Source: Burkholderia stagnalis (lineage in GTDB: Bacteria > Pseudomonadota > Gammaproteobacteria > Burkholderiales > Burkholderiaceae). From it: a stretch of DNA of 64,000 nucleotides. Below the pieces are notes generated by a model. The model saw only the letters and a list, made by a program, of their open reading frames with translations. It had not been told where the DNA came from and did not search any database. Below, one piece after another: positions 39,535 to 50,065 of the stretch; the stretch's first letter is position 1, and each line of letters starts with the position of its first letter. The DNA is taken from NCBI RefSeq assembly GCF_902830275.1, contig NZ_CADESW010000002.1, forward strand, positions 1-64,000. The letters run 5' to 3'. The position numbers were made by a program, and so were the translations under genes.

Positions 39535-40035
39535 ATGCGTATTCGTCTCCCGGTGCTGCTCGCCTGCACGGCGGCGCTGTTCGCCGGTTGCGCGCAGCCG
39601 TGGCAGCAATATCAGGCCGGCCAGGACCAGTCGGCGATCGTCGCGCGCATGGGGCCGCCGCGCGAAATCTACGACCTGCCCGGCGGCGGCAAGCGCCTGA
39701 TGTGGCCGACCCAGCCGATGGGCGAGGTCACGGTGGCCGCCGATGTCGACGGTTCGGGCAAGATCGTCAACGTCCGCCAGGTGCTGCAGCCGAACGAGTT
39801 CTACCGCGCCGAAATCGGCAAGTGGACCAAGACCGACGTGCTCGTCAATTTCGGCCGCCCGGTCGAGACGTCCTACTTCCCGCTGATGAAGCGCGAGGCG
39901 TGGACCTATCGCTACCTCGAGGACAACGTCTGGTACATGATGTACAGCTTCTATTTCGACAGCCAGGGCATCCTGCGGCTCACGCAGAAAACGCCCGACC
40001 CGCTGCACGACCCCGACCGCCGCAATCTCTTCTGA
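39535..40035 (+). CDS. Lipoprotein with a BamE/SmpA-like fold
   Basis: A 166-residue lipoprotein. Residues 1-18 are a lipoprotein signal with lipobox LFAG-C19, so it is predicted to be anchored in a membrane, probably the outer one. Two repeats of the BamE-like pattern are visible (IVARMGPPREIYDLPGGGKR and VLVNFGRPVETSYFPLMKRE). It is shorter on the N-side and longer overall than E. coli BamE, so it may be a paralog and not the BAM subunit itself. GGAG stands six bases before the ATG. Confidence 0.75.
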   Translation: MRIRLPVLLACTAALFAGCAQPWQQYQAGQDQSAIVARMGPPREIYDLPGGGKRLMWPTQPMGEVTVAADVDGSGKIVNVRQVLQPNEFYRAEIGKWTKTDVLVNFGRPVETSYFPLMKREAWTYRYLEDNVWYMMYSFYFDSQGILRLTQKTPDPLHDPDRRNLF

Positions 40036-40065
40036 TCGCGCACTGCGATTCGCTCGCATTTTCGC

Positions 40066-40101
40066 AATGGCCATTCACCAATTGTTGCGTGAATGGCCAT
40101 T
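40066..40101 (+). terminator. Hairpin terminator after the lipoprotein gene
   Basis: AATGGCCATTCAC and GTGAATGGCCATT are perfect 13-base arms with a 10-base loop, followed by ATTCTTTA. The T-run is short, so termination strength is uncertain. Confidence 0.6.
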
Positions 40102-40279
40102 ATTCTTTACCGCCTCGATATTTAGCATCAAAATAACGCGGAAATCTTTTCCGGGTCATCCGCTTTCAATATAGAAAATCCGGAATCCCCCGCCACACCT
40201 GCCTCCGCATGAAATTGCATTAGTTGCGCACCAAAATGCTTCACGCTGGTGCAAATCGTGCACTATCTCGATTTAATTT

Positions 40280-40294
40280 GAAACAATTTGTTTC
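40280..40294. promoter_or_regulatory. Inverted repeat GAAACAA-T-TTGTTTC
   Basis: Seven-base perfect arms around a single base, ten bases upstream of the -35 box of the putative carbonic anhydrase promoter. Position suits an activator or repressor site. Confidence 0.5.
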
Positions 40295-40303
40295 GATATG
40301 ACT

Positions 40304-40331
40304 TTGACCTAGGGCATACCCCTAATATCAC
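40304..40331 (+). promoter_or_regulatory. Putative promoter with internal operator, carbonic anhydrase-SulP operon
   Basis: TTGACC (40304-40309) and TATCAC (40326-40331) are 16 bases apart. The spacer is filled by the inverted repeat TAGGG-CATAC-CCCTA (40310-40324), so a protein bound there would block or bend the promoter. Confidence 0.5.
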
Positions 40332-40416
40332 TCAAAATTGAACCTTTCAACTTAGAAAGCATCCTAACCCACCCGTTTCGATGACTTTCATTTGCCATTA
40401 TCAAAAAGGAGTCCTC

Positions 40417-41067
40417 ATGAATCGCCCCAAGAGCATGCTGGTCGCCAACATCGCCTGGGCCCGCGAAACGCGCGAACGCACGCCCGGCTTCTTCGACGCG
40501 CTCGCGCGCGGCCAGAATCCGCGCGTACTGTGGATCGGCTGCTCGGACAGCCGCGTGCCGGCCGAGACCATCACGCATTGCGCGCCCGGCGACCTGTTCG
40601 TCCACCGCAACATTGCGAACCTGTTCCAGCCTGACGACGACAACAGCGCCAGCGTGCTCGAGTACGCGGTGCGCGTGCTCGAGGTCGATCACGTGATCGT
40701 CTGCGGGCACTACGGCTGCGGCGGCGTACGCGCGTCGCTGCTGCCGCCGCCCGCCGACCTGCCGCACGTCGCGCGCCGCATCGCGCCGCTGTGCGCGCTC
40801 GCGCATCGTCATCGCGACACACTCGCCGGGCTCGACGACACGGCTGCCGCCGACCGCCTGGCCGAGCTGAACGTGCTCGAGCAAGTCCGCCAGTTGCGCG
40901 CATCGCCCATCGTGCGCGACCGCGAACGGCCGCCGCTCGTGCACGGCTGGATCTTTTCGCTCGCCGACGGCCGTCTCAAGGAGCTCGATTCCGGCTATGC
41001 GAAGCCGCCGGCCGACGCGCCCGCCAGGCCTGCCGAGGCCACCGCCCTTGCACCGGCGCTCGGCTGA
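40417..41067 (+). CDS. can: Beta-class carbonic anhydrase
   Basis: A 216-residue enzyme that interconverts CO2 and bicarbonate. Zinc ligands C42, H98 and C101 and the D44/R46 dyad (GCSDSR, CGHYGCGG) are in place. The ATG at 40417 has AAGGAG five bases before it; an upstream in-frame ATG at 40381 lacks a ribosome site. The SulP transporter gene follows 44 bases later, a pairing known for bicarbonate uptake systems, which suggests a joint role in inorganic carbon or pH balance. Confidence 0.95.
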   Translation: MNRPKSMLVANIAWARETRERTPGFFDALARGQNPRVLWIGCSDSRVPAETITHCAPGDLFVHRNIANLFQPDDDNSASVLEYAVRVLEVDHVIVCGHYGCGGVRASLLPPPADLPHVARRIAPLCALAHRHRDTLAGLDDTAAADRLAELNVLEQVRQLRASPIVRDRERPPLVHGWIFSLADGRLKELDSGYAKPPADAPARPAEATALAPALG

Positions 41068-41111
41068 TCGCGCCGCGCCCCCGACACGCCCCAACGGAAC
41101 CTCACCCCATC

Positions 41112-42662
<1,551 letters not shown>

Positions 42663-42671
42663 GCGCGGCAT

Positions 42672-42710
42672 AAAAAACGCCCCGGCGGCCAGGAGCCGCA
42701 CGGGGCGTTT
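42672..42710. terminator. Bidirectional terminator between the SulP gene and leuA
   Basis: AAAAAACGCCCCG and CGGGGCGTTT form a stem around a GC-rich 15-base loop; A-run on the left and T-run on the right serve both convergent genes. Confidence 0.85.
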
Positions 42711-42728
42711 CAGTGCTGCGCGACGCGC

Positions 42729-44273
42729 TTACGAGCGCTGCGGATTGAGCTTGTCGTCCTTCGCGTGCAGCTTGTTCAGCGCCGAAATGTACGCTTTGGC
42801 GGACGCCGCGACGATGTCCGGATCGGTGCCGACGCCGTTGACGATCCGGCCGCTCTTCGACAGGCGCACCGTCACCTCGCCCTGCGCCTGCGTGCCGGTC
42901 GTGATGGCGTTGACCGAATACAGCAGCAGTTCCGAGCCGCTGCCGACTTCGCTTTCGATCGCGTTGAACGTCGCATCGACCGGGCCGTTGCCGCGCGCTT
43001 CGCCGGTCGCTTCCTTGCCGTCGACCGAGAACACGACCTTTGCCTCCGGCTGCTCGCCGGTTTCCGAGTGCTGGGCCAGCGACAGGAACTTGTAGTGCTC
43101 CTGCTCATGCGCCTGCGCGGCTTCCTCGGAGACGATCGCGATGATGTCTTCGTCGAAGATCTCCGACTTGCGGTCGGCCAGATCCTTGAAGCGCATGAAC
43201 GCGGCATTCAGGTCGGCTTCGCTGTCGAGCGCGATGCCGAGCTCCTGCAGGCGCTGCTTGAACGCGTTGCGGCCCGACAGCTTGCCGAGCACGATCTTGT
43301 TCGCGGTCCAGCCCACATCTTCCGCACGCATGATCTCGTACGTGTCGCGCGCCTTCAGCACGCCGTCCTGGTGGATGCCCGACGCGTGCGCGAACGCGTT
43401 CGCGCCGACCACGGCCTTGTTCGGCTGCACGACGAAGCCGGTGATCTGCGACACGAGCTTCGAGGTCGGCACGATCTGCGTCGTGTCGATGCCGACGTCG
43501 AGGCCGAAGTAGTCCTTGCGGGTCTTCACTGCCATCACGATTTCCTCGAGCGACGTGTTGCCCGCGCGCTCGCCGAGACCGTTGATCGTGCACTCGACCT
43601 GGCGCGCGCCGCCGATCTTCACGCCGGCGAGCGAGTTCGCGACCGCCATCCCGAGGTCGTTGTGGCAGTGCACCGAGAACACCGCCTTGTCGGAATTCGG
43701 AATGCGCTCGCGCAGCGTCTTCACGAGGTTGCCGTACAGTTCCGGCACGCCATAGCCGACCGTGTCGGCGATGTTGATCGTCGTCGCGCCTTCGGCGATC
43801 ACGGCTTCCAGCACGCGGCACAGGAAATCCATGTCCGAACGGCTGCCGTCCTCCGGCGAGAATTCGACGTTGTCGGTGAACTTGCGCGCGAACCGCACCG
43901 CGAGACGCGCCTGCTCGAACACCTGGTCCGGCGTCATCCGCAGCTTCTTCTCCATGTGCAGCGGCGACGTCGCGATGAACGTGTGGATCCGGAAGCTGTT
44001 CGCGGGCTTCAGCGCGTCGGCCGCGCGCTGGATGTCCTTGTCGTTCGCGCGCGCCAGCGAGCAGATCGTGCTGTCCTTCACGAGCCCCGCGATCGTGTGG
44101 ATCGCATCGAAGTCGCCGTTCGAACTGGCGGCGAAGCCGGCCTCGATCACGTCGACCTTCATCCGCTCGAGGTGCTTCGCGATCCGGATCTTCTCTTCCT
44201 TCGTCATCGACGCGCCGGGCGACTGCTCGCCGTCACGCAACGTCGTATCGAAAATGATCAGCTTGTCTGTCAT
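42729..44273 (-). CDS. leuA: 2-isopropylmalate synthase
   Basis: A 514-residue enzyme of the first committed step of leucine synthesis: acetyl-CoA plus 2-oxoisovalerate gives 2-isopropylmalate. The N-terminal TIM barrel has [15 protein letters not shown] and the metal-binding [10 protein letters not shown]; the C-terminal regulatory domain (about 390-510) should bind leucine for feedback inhibition. The ATG at 44273 follows GGAG by six bases. Upstream, a leucine-rich leader peptide and hairpin (44305-44463) suggest control by attenuation. It stands downstream of pssA but is cut off from it by a terminator. Confidence 0.98.
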   Translation of the reverse strand: MTDKLIIFDTTLRDGEQSPGASMTKEEKIRIAKHLERMKVDVIEAGFAASSNGDFDAIHTIAGLVKDSTICSLARANDKDIQRAADALKPANSFRIHTFIATSPLHMEKKLRMTPDQVFEQARLAVRFARKFTDNVEFSPEDGSRSDMDFLCRVLEAVIAEGATTINIADTVGYGVPELYGNLVKTLRERIPNSDKAVFSVHCHNDLGMAVANSLAGVKIGGARQVECTINGLGERAGNTSLEEIVMAVKTRKDYFGLDVGIDTTQIVPTSKLVSQITGFVVQPNKAVVGANAFAHASGIHQDGVLKARDTYEIMRAEDVGWTANKIVLGKLSGRNAFKQRLQELGIALDSEADLNAAFMRFKDLADRKSEIFDEDIIAIVSEEAAQAHEQEHYKFLSLAQHSETGEQPEAKVVFSVDGKEATGEARGNGPVDATFNAIESEVGSGSELLLYSVNAITTGTQAQGEVTVRLSKSGRIVNGVGTDPDIVAASAKAYISALNKLHAKDDKLNPQRS

Positions 44274-44304
44274 GGGGTGCTCCAAGGCTCTTTGTACGGG
44301 GGGT

Positions 44305-44341
44305 CAAACGAAACGAGGTCGCGCCACCGTTGGCGACGCTC
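44305..44341 (-). terminator. Putative attenuator hairpin before leuA
   Basis: On the minus strand GAG-GTCG-CCA and TGG-CGAC-CTC arms (44315-44341, with small bulges) close an ACGG loop and are followed by the T-rich GTTTCGTTTG. It lies between the leader peptide stop (44377) and the leuA ATG (44273). The bulges and broken T-run make it weaker than the other terminators here, as expected for a regulated one. Confidence 0.5.
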
Positions 44342-44376
44342 AACAACAGACGAGGCTTGACGGAGGGCGAGAACGG

Positions 44377-44463
44377 TCAGCGCGGCAGGCGCGCTAGCGC
44401 TAGCGCTAGCGCGCGTAGCGGCGCACCGGCTAGAAGGAGGGAGAGGCGGGAAAACGCAGTCAT
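44377..44463 (-). CDS. Leucine-rich leader peptide upstream of leuA
   Basis: A 28-residue frame, ATG to TGA. Nine of its residues are leucine (positions 7, 9, 10, 11, 16, 19, 21, 23, 26); five use the rare codon CTA, three CTC/CTT and one CTG. The A-L-A-L-A-L stretch is encoded by a repeated CTAGCG unit. No Shine-Dalgarno sequence precedes the ATG, but the promoter at 44471-44499 puts transcription start within a base of the A, so it is probably translated as a leaderless message. Ribosome stalling at Leu codons when charged tRNA-Leu is scarce would then alter the downstream hairpin and open leuA, as in classical amino-acid attenuation. The peptide need not have any function of its own. Confidence 0.7.
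   Translation of the reverse strand: MTAFSRLSLLLAGAPLRALALALARLPR
44389..44414. repeat. 26-bp perfect palindrome with CTAGCG repeats inside the leader peptide
   Basis: The two 13-base halves are exact reverse complements. The core is CTAGCG repeated in tandem (three full units plus flanking CGCG). In RNA it can fold on itself, and it encodes four of the leader's Leu codons (three of them consecutive in Ala-Leu repeats), so ribosome position would decide whether it forms. Confidence 0.85.
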
Positions 44464-44470
44464 GCCGACG

Positions 44471-44499
44471 ACTATAGCGGCATTCCGCAAGCCGCGCAA
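44471..44499 (-). promoter_or_regulatory. Promoter of the leu leader-leuA transcript
   Basis: On the minus strand TTGCGC (44494-44499) and TATAGT (44471-44476) are exactly 17 bases apart. Seven bases lie between the -10 box and the leader ATG, so the predicted start is at the ATG or one base before it. Confidence 0.65.
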
Positions 44500-44533
44500 T
44501 CGGCGTGCCCCCGGAGCCGCGGCGGAAAAGGGG

Positions 44534-44563
44534 CAAATAAAAACGGCGGCCCGCGGGCCGCCG
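44534..44563 (-). terminator. Rho-independent terminator after pssA
   Basis: On the minus strand ACGGCGGCCCG and CGGGCCGCCGT are perfect complements, followed by TTTTTATTTG. It ends the psd-pssA transcript 20 bases after pssA and makes leuA depend on its own promoter. Confidence 0.88.
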
Positions 44564-44582
44564 TTTCGGATCGTGTCGCGCG

Positions 44583-45449
44583 TCAGTGCTCGCGCTGCGA
44601 CGAGCGCGCCGGGTTCGGGCGCCCGCGCACCGCCATATAGGCCCAGAACGCGTATCCGGACAGCCCGTACAGCACGAACAGGCAGAACAGCATCAGCGGC
44701 GGGTCGGACGACACCAGCACGAACGCGACGACGACCAGCAGCGTCGCCGCGAACGGCACGCGGTGGCGCACGTCGAGCGCCTTGCCGCTGTAGAACGGCG
44801 CGTTCGACACCATCGTGACGCCTGCATAGATGGTCAGCACGAACGCGACCCACGGCAGCCAGCCGAGCTTCATCGGCACGCGGTTGTCGGTGGCGAGCCA
44901 CACGAAACCGGCGATCAGCGCAGCCGCCGCCGGGCTCGGCAGCCCCTGGAAGAAGCGCTTGTCGACGACGCCGATGTTCGCGTTGAAGCGCGCGAGGCGC
45001 AGCGCGGCGCCCGAGCAATAGACGAACGCGGCGAGCCAGCCCCAGCGGCCGAGATCCTTCAGCACCCACTCGTACATCACGAGCGCCGGCGCGACGCCGA
45101 ACGACACCATGTCCGACAGGCTGTCGAACTGCTCGCCGAACGCGCTTTGCGTGTGCGTCATGCGCGCGACCCGCCCGTCCATCCCGTCGAGCACCATCGC
45201 GGCGAAGATCGCGATCGCGGCGATCTCGAACCGCACGTTCATCGCCTGCACCACCGCGAAGAACCCGCAGAACAGCGCGGCCGTTGTGAACGCGTTCGGC
45301 AGCAGGTAGATGCCGCGCGTCCTCAGGAACTGCCGGCGCTTGACGCGGCGGCTCTCGACGATCGGCGCCGGATCCGGCGCGACCGATTTGTTGCGGCGGA
45401 ACGGCCGCGCGGCGCCGTTGCGCGGCCTGCGCGGTTTGAATGCGGCCAT
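44583..45449 (-). CDS. pssA: CDP-diacylglycerol--serine O-phosphatidyltransferase
   Basis: A 288-residue integral membrane enzyme that makes phosphatidylserine from CDP-diacylglycerol and serine. The CDP-alcohol phosphotransferase motif is complete: D91-G-x2-A-R96, G105, D109 and D113. About eight membrane segments follow a basic N-terminal tail of about 45 residues. It lies 15 bases after psd, whose product uses its lipid, so the two form a phosphatidylethanolamine synthesis operon. Confidence 0.96.
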   Translation of the reverse strand: MAAFKPRRPRNGAARPFRRNKSVAPDPAPIVESRRVKRRQFLRTRGIYLLPNAFTTAALFCGFFAVVQAMNVRFEIAAIAIFAAMVLDGMDGRVARMTHTQSAFGEQFDSLSDMVSFGVAPALVMYEWVLKDLGRWGWLAAFVYCSGAALRLARFNANIGVVDKRFFQGLPSPAAAALIAGFVWLATDNRVPMKLGWLPWVAFVLTIYAGVTMVSNAPFYSGKALDVRHRVPFAATLLVVVAFVLVSSDPPLMLFCLFVLYGLSGYAFWAYMAVRGRPNPARSSQREH

Positions 45450-45464
45450 CGTGCGCCCCGTCGC

Positions 45465-46109
45465 TTATTGTTCCAGTTCGGCGAGGATCGTCGACGACGC
45501 GTAGACCTTCTCGCCGATCGACACCTTCGCGCGGCTGCCGAGCGGCAGGTACACGTCGACGCGCGAACCGAAGCGGATGAAGCCGTAGCGCTGGCCGCGC
45601 GACAGCGGCTCGCCGGCGCGCACGTAGCACAGGATGCGGCGTGCGACGAGGCCCGCGATCTGCACCGCGGTGACCGTCTTGCCGCTCGCCGTCTGGATCA
45701 CGACCGCGTTGCGCTCGTTCTCGGTCGACGCCTTGTCGATCGCCGCGTTCAGGAACGCGCCCGGGAAATACTCGACCTTGGTCACGGCGCCGTCTACCGG
45801 CGAACGCTGCGAGTGGACGTTGAAGACGTTCATGAACACGCTGATCTTCAGCGCTTCGCGGTTCGCGTAAGGATCCTGCGCGGTCTCGACCGCGACGATG
45901 CGGCCGTCGGCCGGGCACAGCACCGCGTTCGGCTGCGCCGGGATCGGGCGCTGCGGATCGCGGAAGAACTGGACGACGAAAACGACCAGCAGCCAGAACG
46001 GCCACGCGAAGCCGAAGCCCCCGACGGCATGGATCAACAGCGCGATGACGGCTGCAATCGCGATGAACGGCCAGCCTTCGCGCGCGATGATCGGATGAGG
46101 ATAGTTCAT
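45465..46109 (-). CDS. psd: Phosphatidylserine decarboxylase
   Basis: A 214-residue proenzyme of the short, bacterial phosphatidylserine decarboxylase type. One or two N-terminal membrane helices (about 12-47) precede the catalytic part. Self-cleavage should occur at G181-S182 (RFGSRVD), turning Ser into the pyruvoyl cofactor. The ATG at 46109 starts [13 protein letters not shown]; the frame is open 40 codons upstream but crosses the ilvC terminator. Upstream of pssA, same operon. Confidence 0.95.
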   Translation of the reverse strand: MNYPHPIIAREGWPFIAIAAVIALLIHAVGGFGFAWPFWLLVVFVVQFFRDPQRPIPAQPNAVLCPADGRIVAVETAQDPYANREALKISVFMNVFNVHSQRSPVDGAVTKVEYFPGAFLNAAIDKASTENERNAVVIQTASGKTVTAVQIAGLVARRILCYVRAGEPLSRGQRYGFIRFGSRVDVYLPLGSRAKVSIGEKVYASSTILAELEQ

Positions 46110-46153
46110 GGATTCGTTCTGTGTTCGGTGAATTGCAAAGCCCGTAGGATAGC

Positions 46154-46193
46154 AAAAGCCGCCCGGGGCACTGCTGCCTTCGGGCGGCTTTTT
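46154..46193. terminator. Terminator after ilvC
   Basis: AAAAGCCGCCCG and CGGGCGGCTTTTTG form a stem with a loop of about 16 bases. On the minus strand it ends the ilv transcript before psd; A- and T-runs on both sides make it bidirectional. Confidence 0.85.
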
Positions 46194-46236
46194 GATGCCG
46201 ACCCTCCACTCGAAGGGCCGGAACAGCACACGGTGC

Positions 46237-47280
<1,044 letters not shown>

Positions 47281-47348
47281 TCAACAATTCGTTCGGATTG
47301 GGTACTGCGGGCCGGGACATGACGGCGCACCCGGCGTGCCTTTCGGCA

Positions 47349-47840
47349 TCACACCTTCAGGATGCGCTCGCCGCGTCCGATGCCGGAGCTGCCGGTGCGC
47401 ACGGTCTCGAGGATCGCGCCCGCGTCCAGCCCCTGGATGAATGCGTCGAGCTTGTCGCTCGCGCCCGTCAATTCGATCGTGTAGGTCTTTTCGGTCACGT
47501 CGATGATGCGGCCGCGGAAAATGTCCGCCATCCGCTTCATCTCTTCGCGCTCCTTGCCCACTGCACGGACCTTGATCAGCATCAGCTCGCGTTCGATGTG
47601 TGCACCGTCGGTCAGGTCCACCACTTTCACCACCTCGATCAGGCGGTTCAGATGCTTCGTGATCTGTTCGATCACGTCGTCGGAGCCAATGGAAACGATG
47701 GTGAGCCGCGACAGCGATTGGTCTTCGGTCGGCGCCACCGTCAAGGTTTCGATGTTGTAGCCGCGTGCGGAAAACAGACCGACCACGCGCGACAGCGCGC
47801 CCGGTTCGTTTTCCAGCAGGACGGAAATGATGTGTCTCAT
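47349..47840 (-). CDS. ilvH: Acetolactate synthase small (regulatory) subunit
   Basis: A 163-residue regulatory subunit, the length of E. coli IlvH. An N-terminal ACT domain (HIISVLLENEPGALSRVVGLF) binds valine for feedback inhibition of the IlvI subunit, and the C-terminal domain completes the fold. The ATG at 47840 has GGAAGAAG upstream; an upstream in-frame ATG adds 12 codons without family similarity. The label ilvN is used for the same gene in some genomes. Confidence 0.97.
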   Translation of the reverse strand: MRHIISVLLENEPGALSRVVGLFSARGYNIETLTVAPTEDQSLSRLTIVSIGSDDVIEQITKHLNRLIEVVKVVDLTDGAHIERELMLIKVRAVGKEREEMKRMADIFRGRIIDVTEKTYTIELTGASDKLDAFIQGLDAGAILETVRTGSSGIGRGERILKV

Positions 47841-47951
47841 GTTCGCTTCTTCCAGAATGTGTCCGTGTCGATTCACTCGCGCCGCGCGCCGCCGCGTGCC
47901 GCGCCGCCCTTCGTGAAGGCGGCCGCCTGCGGCCGGGCGCGCGTCGCGCCG

Positions 47952-49715
47952 TTACAGATCTTCCGATCCGAGCAGCATCTCGGTGATGCCCTTGCCGGCC
48001 TGGACCATCGGCCAGACGTTTTCGGTCGGATCGGTCTGGAAGTCGAGAAACACGGTGCGGTCCTTCAGGCGCAACGCTTCCTTCAGCGCCGGCTCCACAT
48101 CCGAGGTTTTTTCGATCCGCATGCCGACATGGCCGTACGCTTCGGCGAGCTTCACGAAATCGGGCAGCGCATCCATGTACGAATGCGAATAGCGCTTGCT
48201 GTATTCGATCTGCTGCCACTGGCGGACCATGCCGAGGTAGCGGTTGTTCAGCGAAATGATCTTGACGGGCGTGTCGTACTGCAGGCAGGTCGACAGCTCC
48301 TGGATACACATCTGGATCGAGCCTTCGCCCGTGATGCACAGCACGTCGTCGTCGGGGTGCGCCATCTTGACGCCCATCGCCGCCGGCAGGCCGAAGCCCA
48401 TCGTGCCGAGGCCGCCCGAGTTGATCCAGCGGCGCGGCTTGTTGAAGCGGTAGAACTGCGCGGCCCACATCTGGTGCTGGCCGACGTCGGAACACACGAA
48501 CGCATTGCCGTCCGTCAGCTCCCACGCCTTCTCGACCACGTACTGCGGCTTGATGATCTCGCTTTCGCGGTCGTATTTCAGGCAATCCTTCGCGCGCCAG
48601 CTTTCGATGTCCTTCCACCATTGCGCGAGCGCCTCGGTGTCCGGGCCGTGCTCGGCTGTCTGCAGCTGCTCGATCAGCTCCTTCAGCACTTCCTTCACGT
48701 CGCCGACGATCGGGATGTCGACCTTCACGCGCTTCGAGATCGACGACGGGTCGATGTCGATGTGGATGATCTTGCGCGGCCGCGACGCGAAGTGCGCCGG
48801 ATCGCCGATCACGCGGTCGTCGAAGCGGGCACCGATCGCGATCAGCACGTCGCAGTGCTGCATCGCCATGTTCGCTTCGTAGGTGCCGTGCATGCCGAGC
48901 ATGCCGAGGAATTTCTTGTCCGACGCGCGATAGCCGCCGAGGCCCATCAGCGTGTTGGTGACCGGGTAGCCGAGCAGGTCCGCGAACTGGTTCAGCTCGC
49001 GCGACGCGTCGGCGAGGATGATGCCGCCGCCGGTGTAGATGTACGGGCGCTTCGCGGTCAGCAGCAGCGACACCGCCTTGCGGATCTGGCCCGAATGGCC
49101 TTTCGTGACCGGGTTGTACGAACGCAGCGACACGCTCTTGACGGGCTCGTACTGGCACGGCGTCTTCGAGATGTCCTTCGGGATGTCGATCAGCACCGGG
49201 CCCGGGCGGCCGGTGCGGGCGATGTAGAACGCCTTCTTGACGGTTTCCGCGAGCTCGCGCACATCCTTCACGAGGAAGTTGTGCTTCACGCACGGACGCG
49301 TGATGCCGACCGTATCGCATTCCTGGAACGCGTCCTGGCCGATCGCGGCAGTCGGCACCTGGCCGCTGATCACGACCATCGGGATCGAATCCATGTAGGC
49401 CGTCGCGATGCCGGTCACCGCGTTGGTGACGCCGGGGCCGGACGTCACGAGACAGACGCCGACGTTGCCGGTGGAGCGCGCATACGCGTCGGCTGCGTGC
49501 ACGGCCGCCTGTTCATGGCGCACCAGCACGTGCTGGATCTTGTCCTGCTTGTAAAGCTCGTCGTAGATATAGAGTACCGAGCCGCCGGGGTAGCCCCAGA
49601 TGAATTCGACTTTCTCGTCGGCCAGTGCCTTCATGAGCACGGTGGCGCCAATCGAGTCGCTATCGGGAGGGGAAAGGGGTTCCGACGTGGAGAATTCCGC
49701 GCTGGGCATGTTCAT
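47952..49715 (-). CDS. ilvI: Acetolactate synthase large (catalytic) subunit
   Basis: A 587-residue thiamine diphosphate enzyme joining two pyruvates, or pyruvate and 2-oxobutyrate, in the first common step of branched-chain amino acid synthesis. The ThDP-activating glutamate is in VRHEQAAVHAADAYAR; the metal-binding motif reads GEGSIQM where E. coli has GDGS, a conservative change. The ATG at 49715 (MNMPSAEF) follows AAGGT by four bases; a second ATG two codons on is possible. First gene of ilvI-ilvH-ilvC. Also called ilvB. Confidence 0.97.
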   Translation of the reverse strand: MNMPSAEFSTSEPLSPPDSDSIGATVLMKALADEKVEFIWGYPGGSVLYIYDELYKQDKIQHVLVRHEQAAVHAADAYARSTGNVGVCLVTSGPGVTNAVTGIATAYMDSIPMVVISGQVPTAAIGQDAFQECDTVGITRPCVKHNFLVKDVRELAETVKKAFYIARTGRPGPVLIDIPKDISKTPCQYEPVKSVSLRSYNPVTKGHSGQIRKAVSLLLTAKRPYIYTGGGIILADASRELNQFADLLGYPVTNTLMGLGGYRASDKKFLGMLGMHGTYEANMAMQHCDVLIAIGARFDDRVIGDPAHFASRPRKIIHIDIDPSSISKRVKVDIPIVGDVKEVLKELIEQLQTAEHGPDTEALAQWWKDIESWRAKDCLKYDRESEIIKPQYVVEKAWELTDGNAFVCSDVGQHQMWAAQFYRFNKPRRWINSGGLGTMGFGLPAAMGVKMAHPDDDVLCITGEGSIQMCIQELSTCLQYDTPVKIISLNNRYLGMVRQWQQIEYSKRYSHSYMDALPDFVKLAEAYGHVGMRIEKTSDVEPALKEALRLKDRTVFLDFQTDPTENVWPMVQAGKGITEMLLGSEDL

Positions 49716-50065
49716 TTTGACCTTTCGAATTTTCGGCAAAAAATTGATCGGGTGCTCTCTGCCGGGCTTGTGGCTCGGGTTCAAGCGGCGCGTCCAGTTG
49801 AAGGGCGGGCTTCTTGGGCCAGCCTCAATTGAGACCATCACTTATGTTGCGAACGGACGACGATAGCCGGTCGGGCGAGCGCCGTCAAGCAAAATGTCCC
49901 GCAGTGCATCATCGCCGCCCGCGGGCGGCCCCGCGCCGCGGTTCGCGCGCAACGCGCCAGCCCCAACCCGGTGCCAAGCTGCGCGAAAATTTGTTAGCAT
50001 CCGCGGGTTTTACGACATTTTTCGACCCTCTTCACGCCGCAGTCCGCAGCGCATACCTTCACGGA
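49716..50065. promoter_or_regulatory. Divergent control region between ilvI and the sigma factor gene
   Basis: This 350-base stretch holds the ilvI promoter (49860-49888) and about 140 bases of ilvI leader with no leader peptide rich in Ile, Leu or Val and no good terminator. The right part contains an AT-rich patch (TTTGTTAGCATCC at about 49990-50003) that may belong to the sigma factor promoter, but I could not define boxes. Confidence 0.4.
49860..49888 (-). promoter_or_regulatory. Putative promoter of ilvI-ilvH-ilvC
   Basis: On the minus strand TTGACG (49883-49888) and TATCGT (49860-49865) are 17 bases apart, placing the start about 140 bases before the ilvI ATG. Confidence 0.55.

Larger units (their letters stand above)
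40102..40416 (+). promoter_or_regulatory. AT-rich control region upstream of the carbonic anhydrase operon
   Basis: About 315 bases without a gene, much richer in A and T than the flanks. It holds a GAAACAA-T-TTGTTTC inverted repeat, a promoter at 40304-40331 and a TAGGG-CATAC-CCCTA inverted repeat inside that promoter spacer. No short reading frame with a ribosome binding site was found besides the carbonic anhydrase start. Confidence 0.55.

Noticed and set aside
44389..44414. CTAGCG repeats as a CRISPR or transposon end
   Set aside because: Only a few adjacent hexamers without spacers; they lie inside a coherent reading frame and have no target duplication.
49716..49860. Possible leader peptide attenuator before ilvI
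   Set aside because: No frame rich in Ile, Leu or Val codons and no terminator hairpin; the only long frame simply runs into ilvI.
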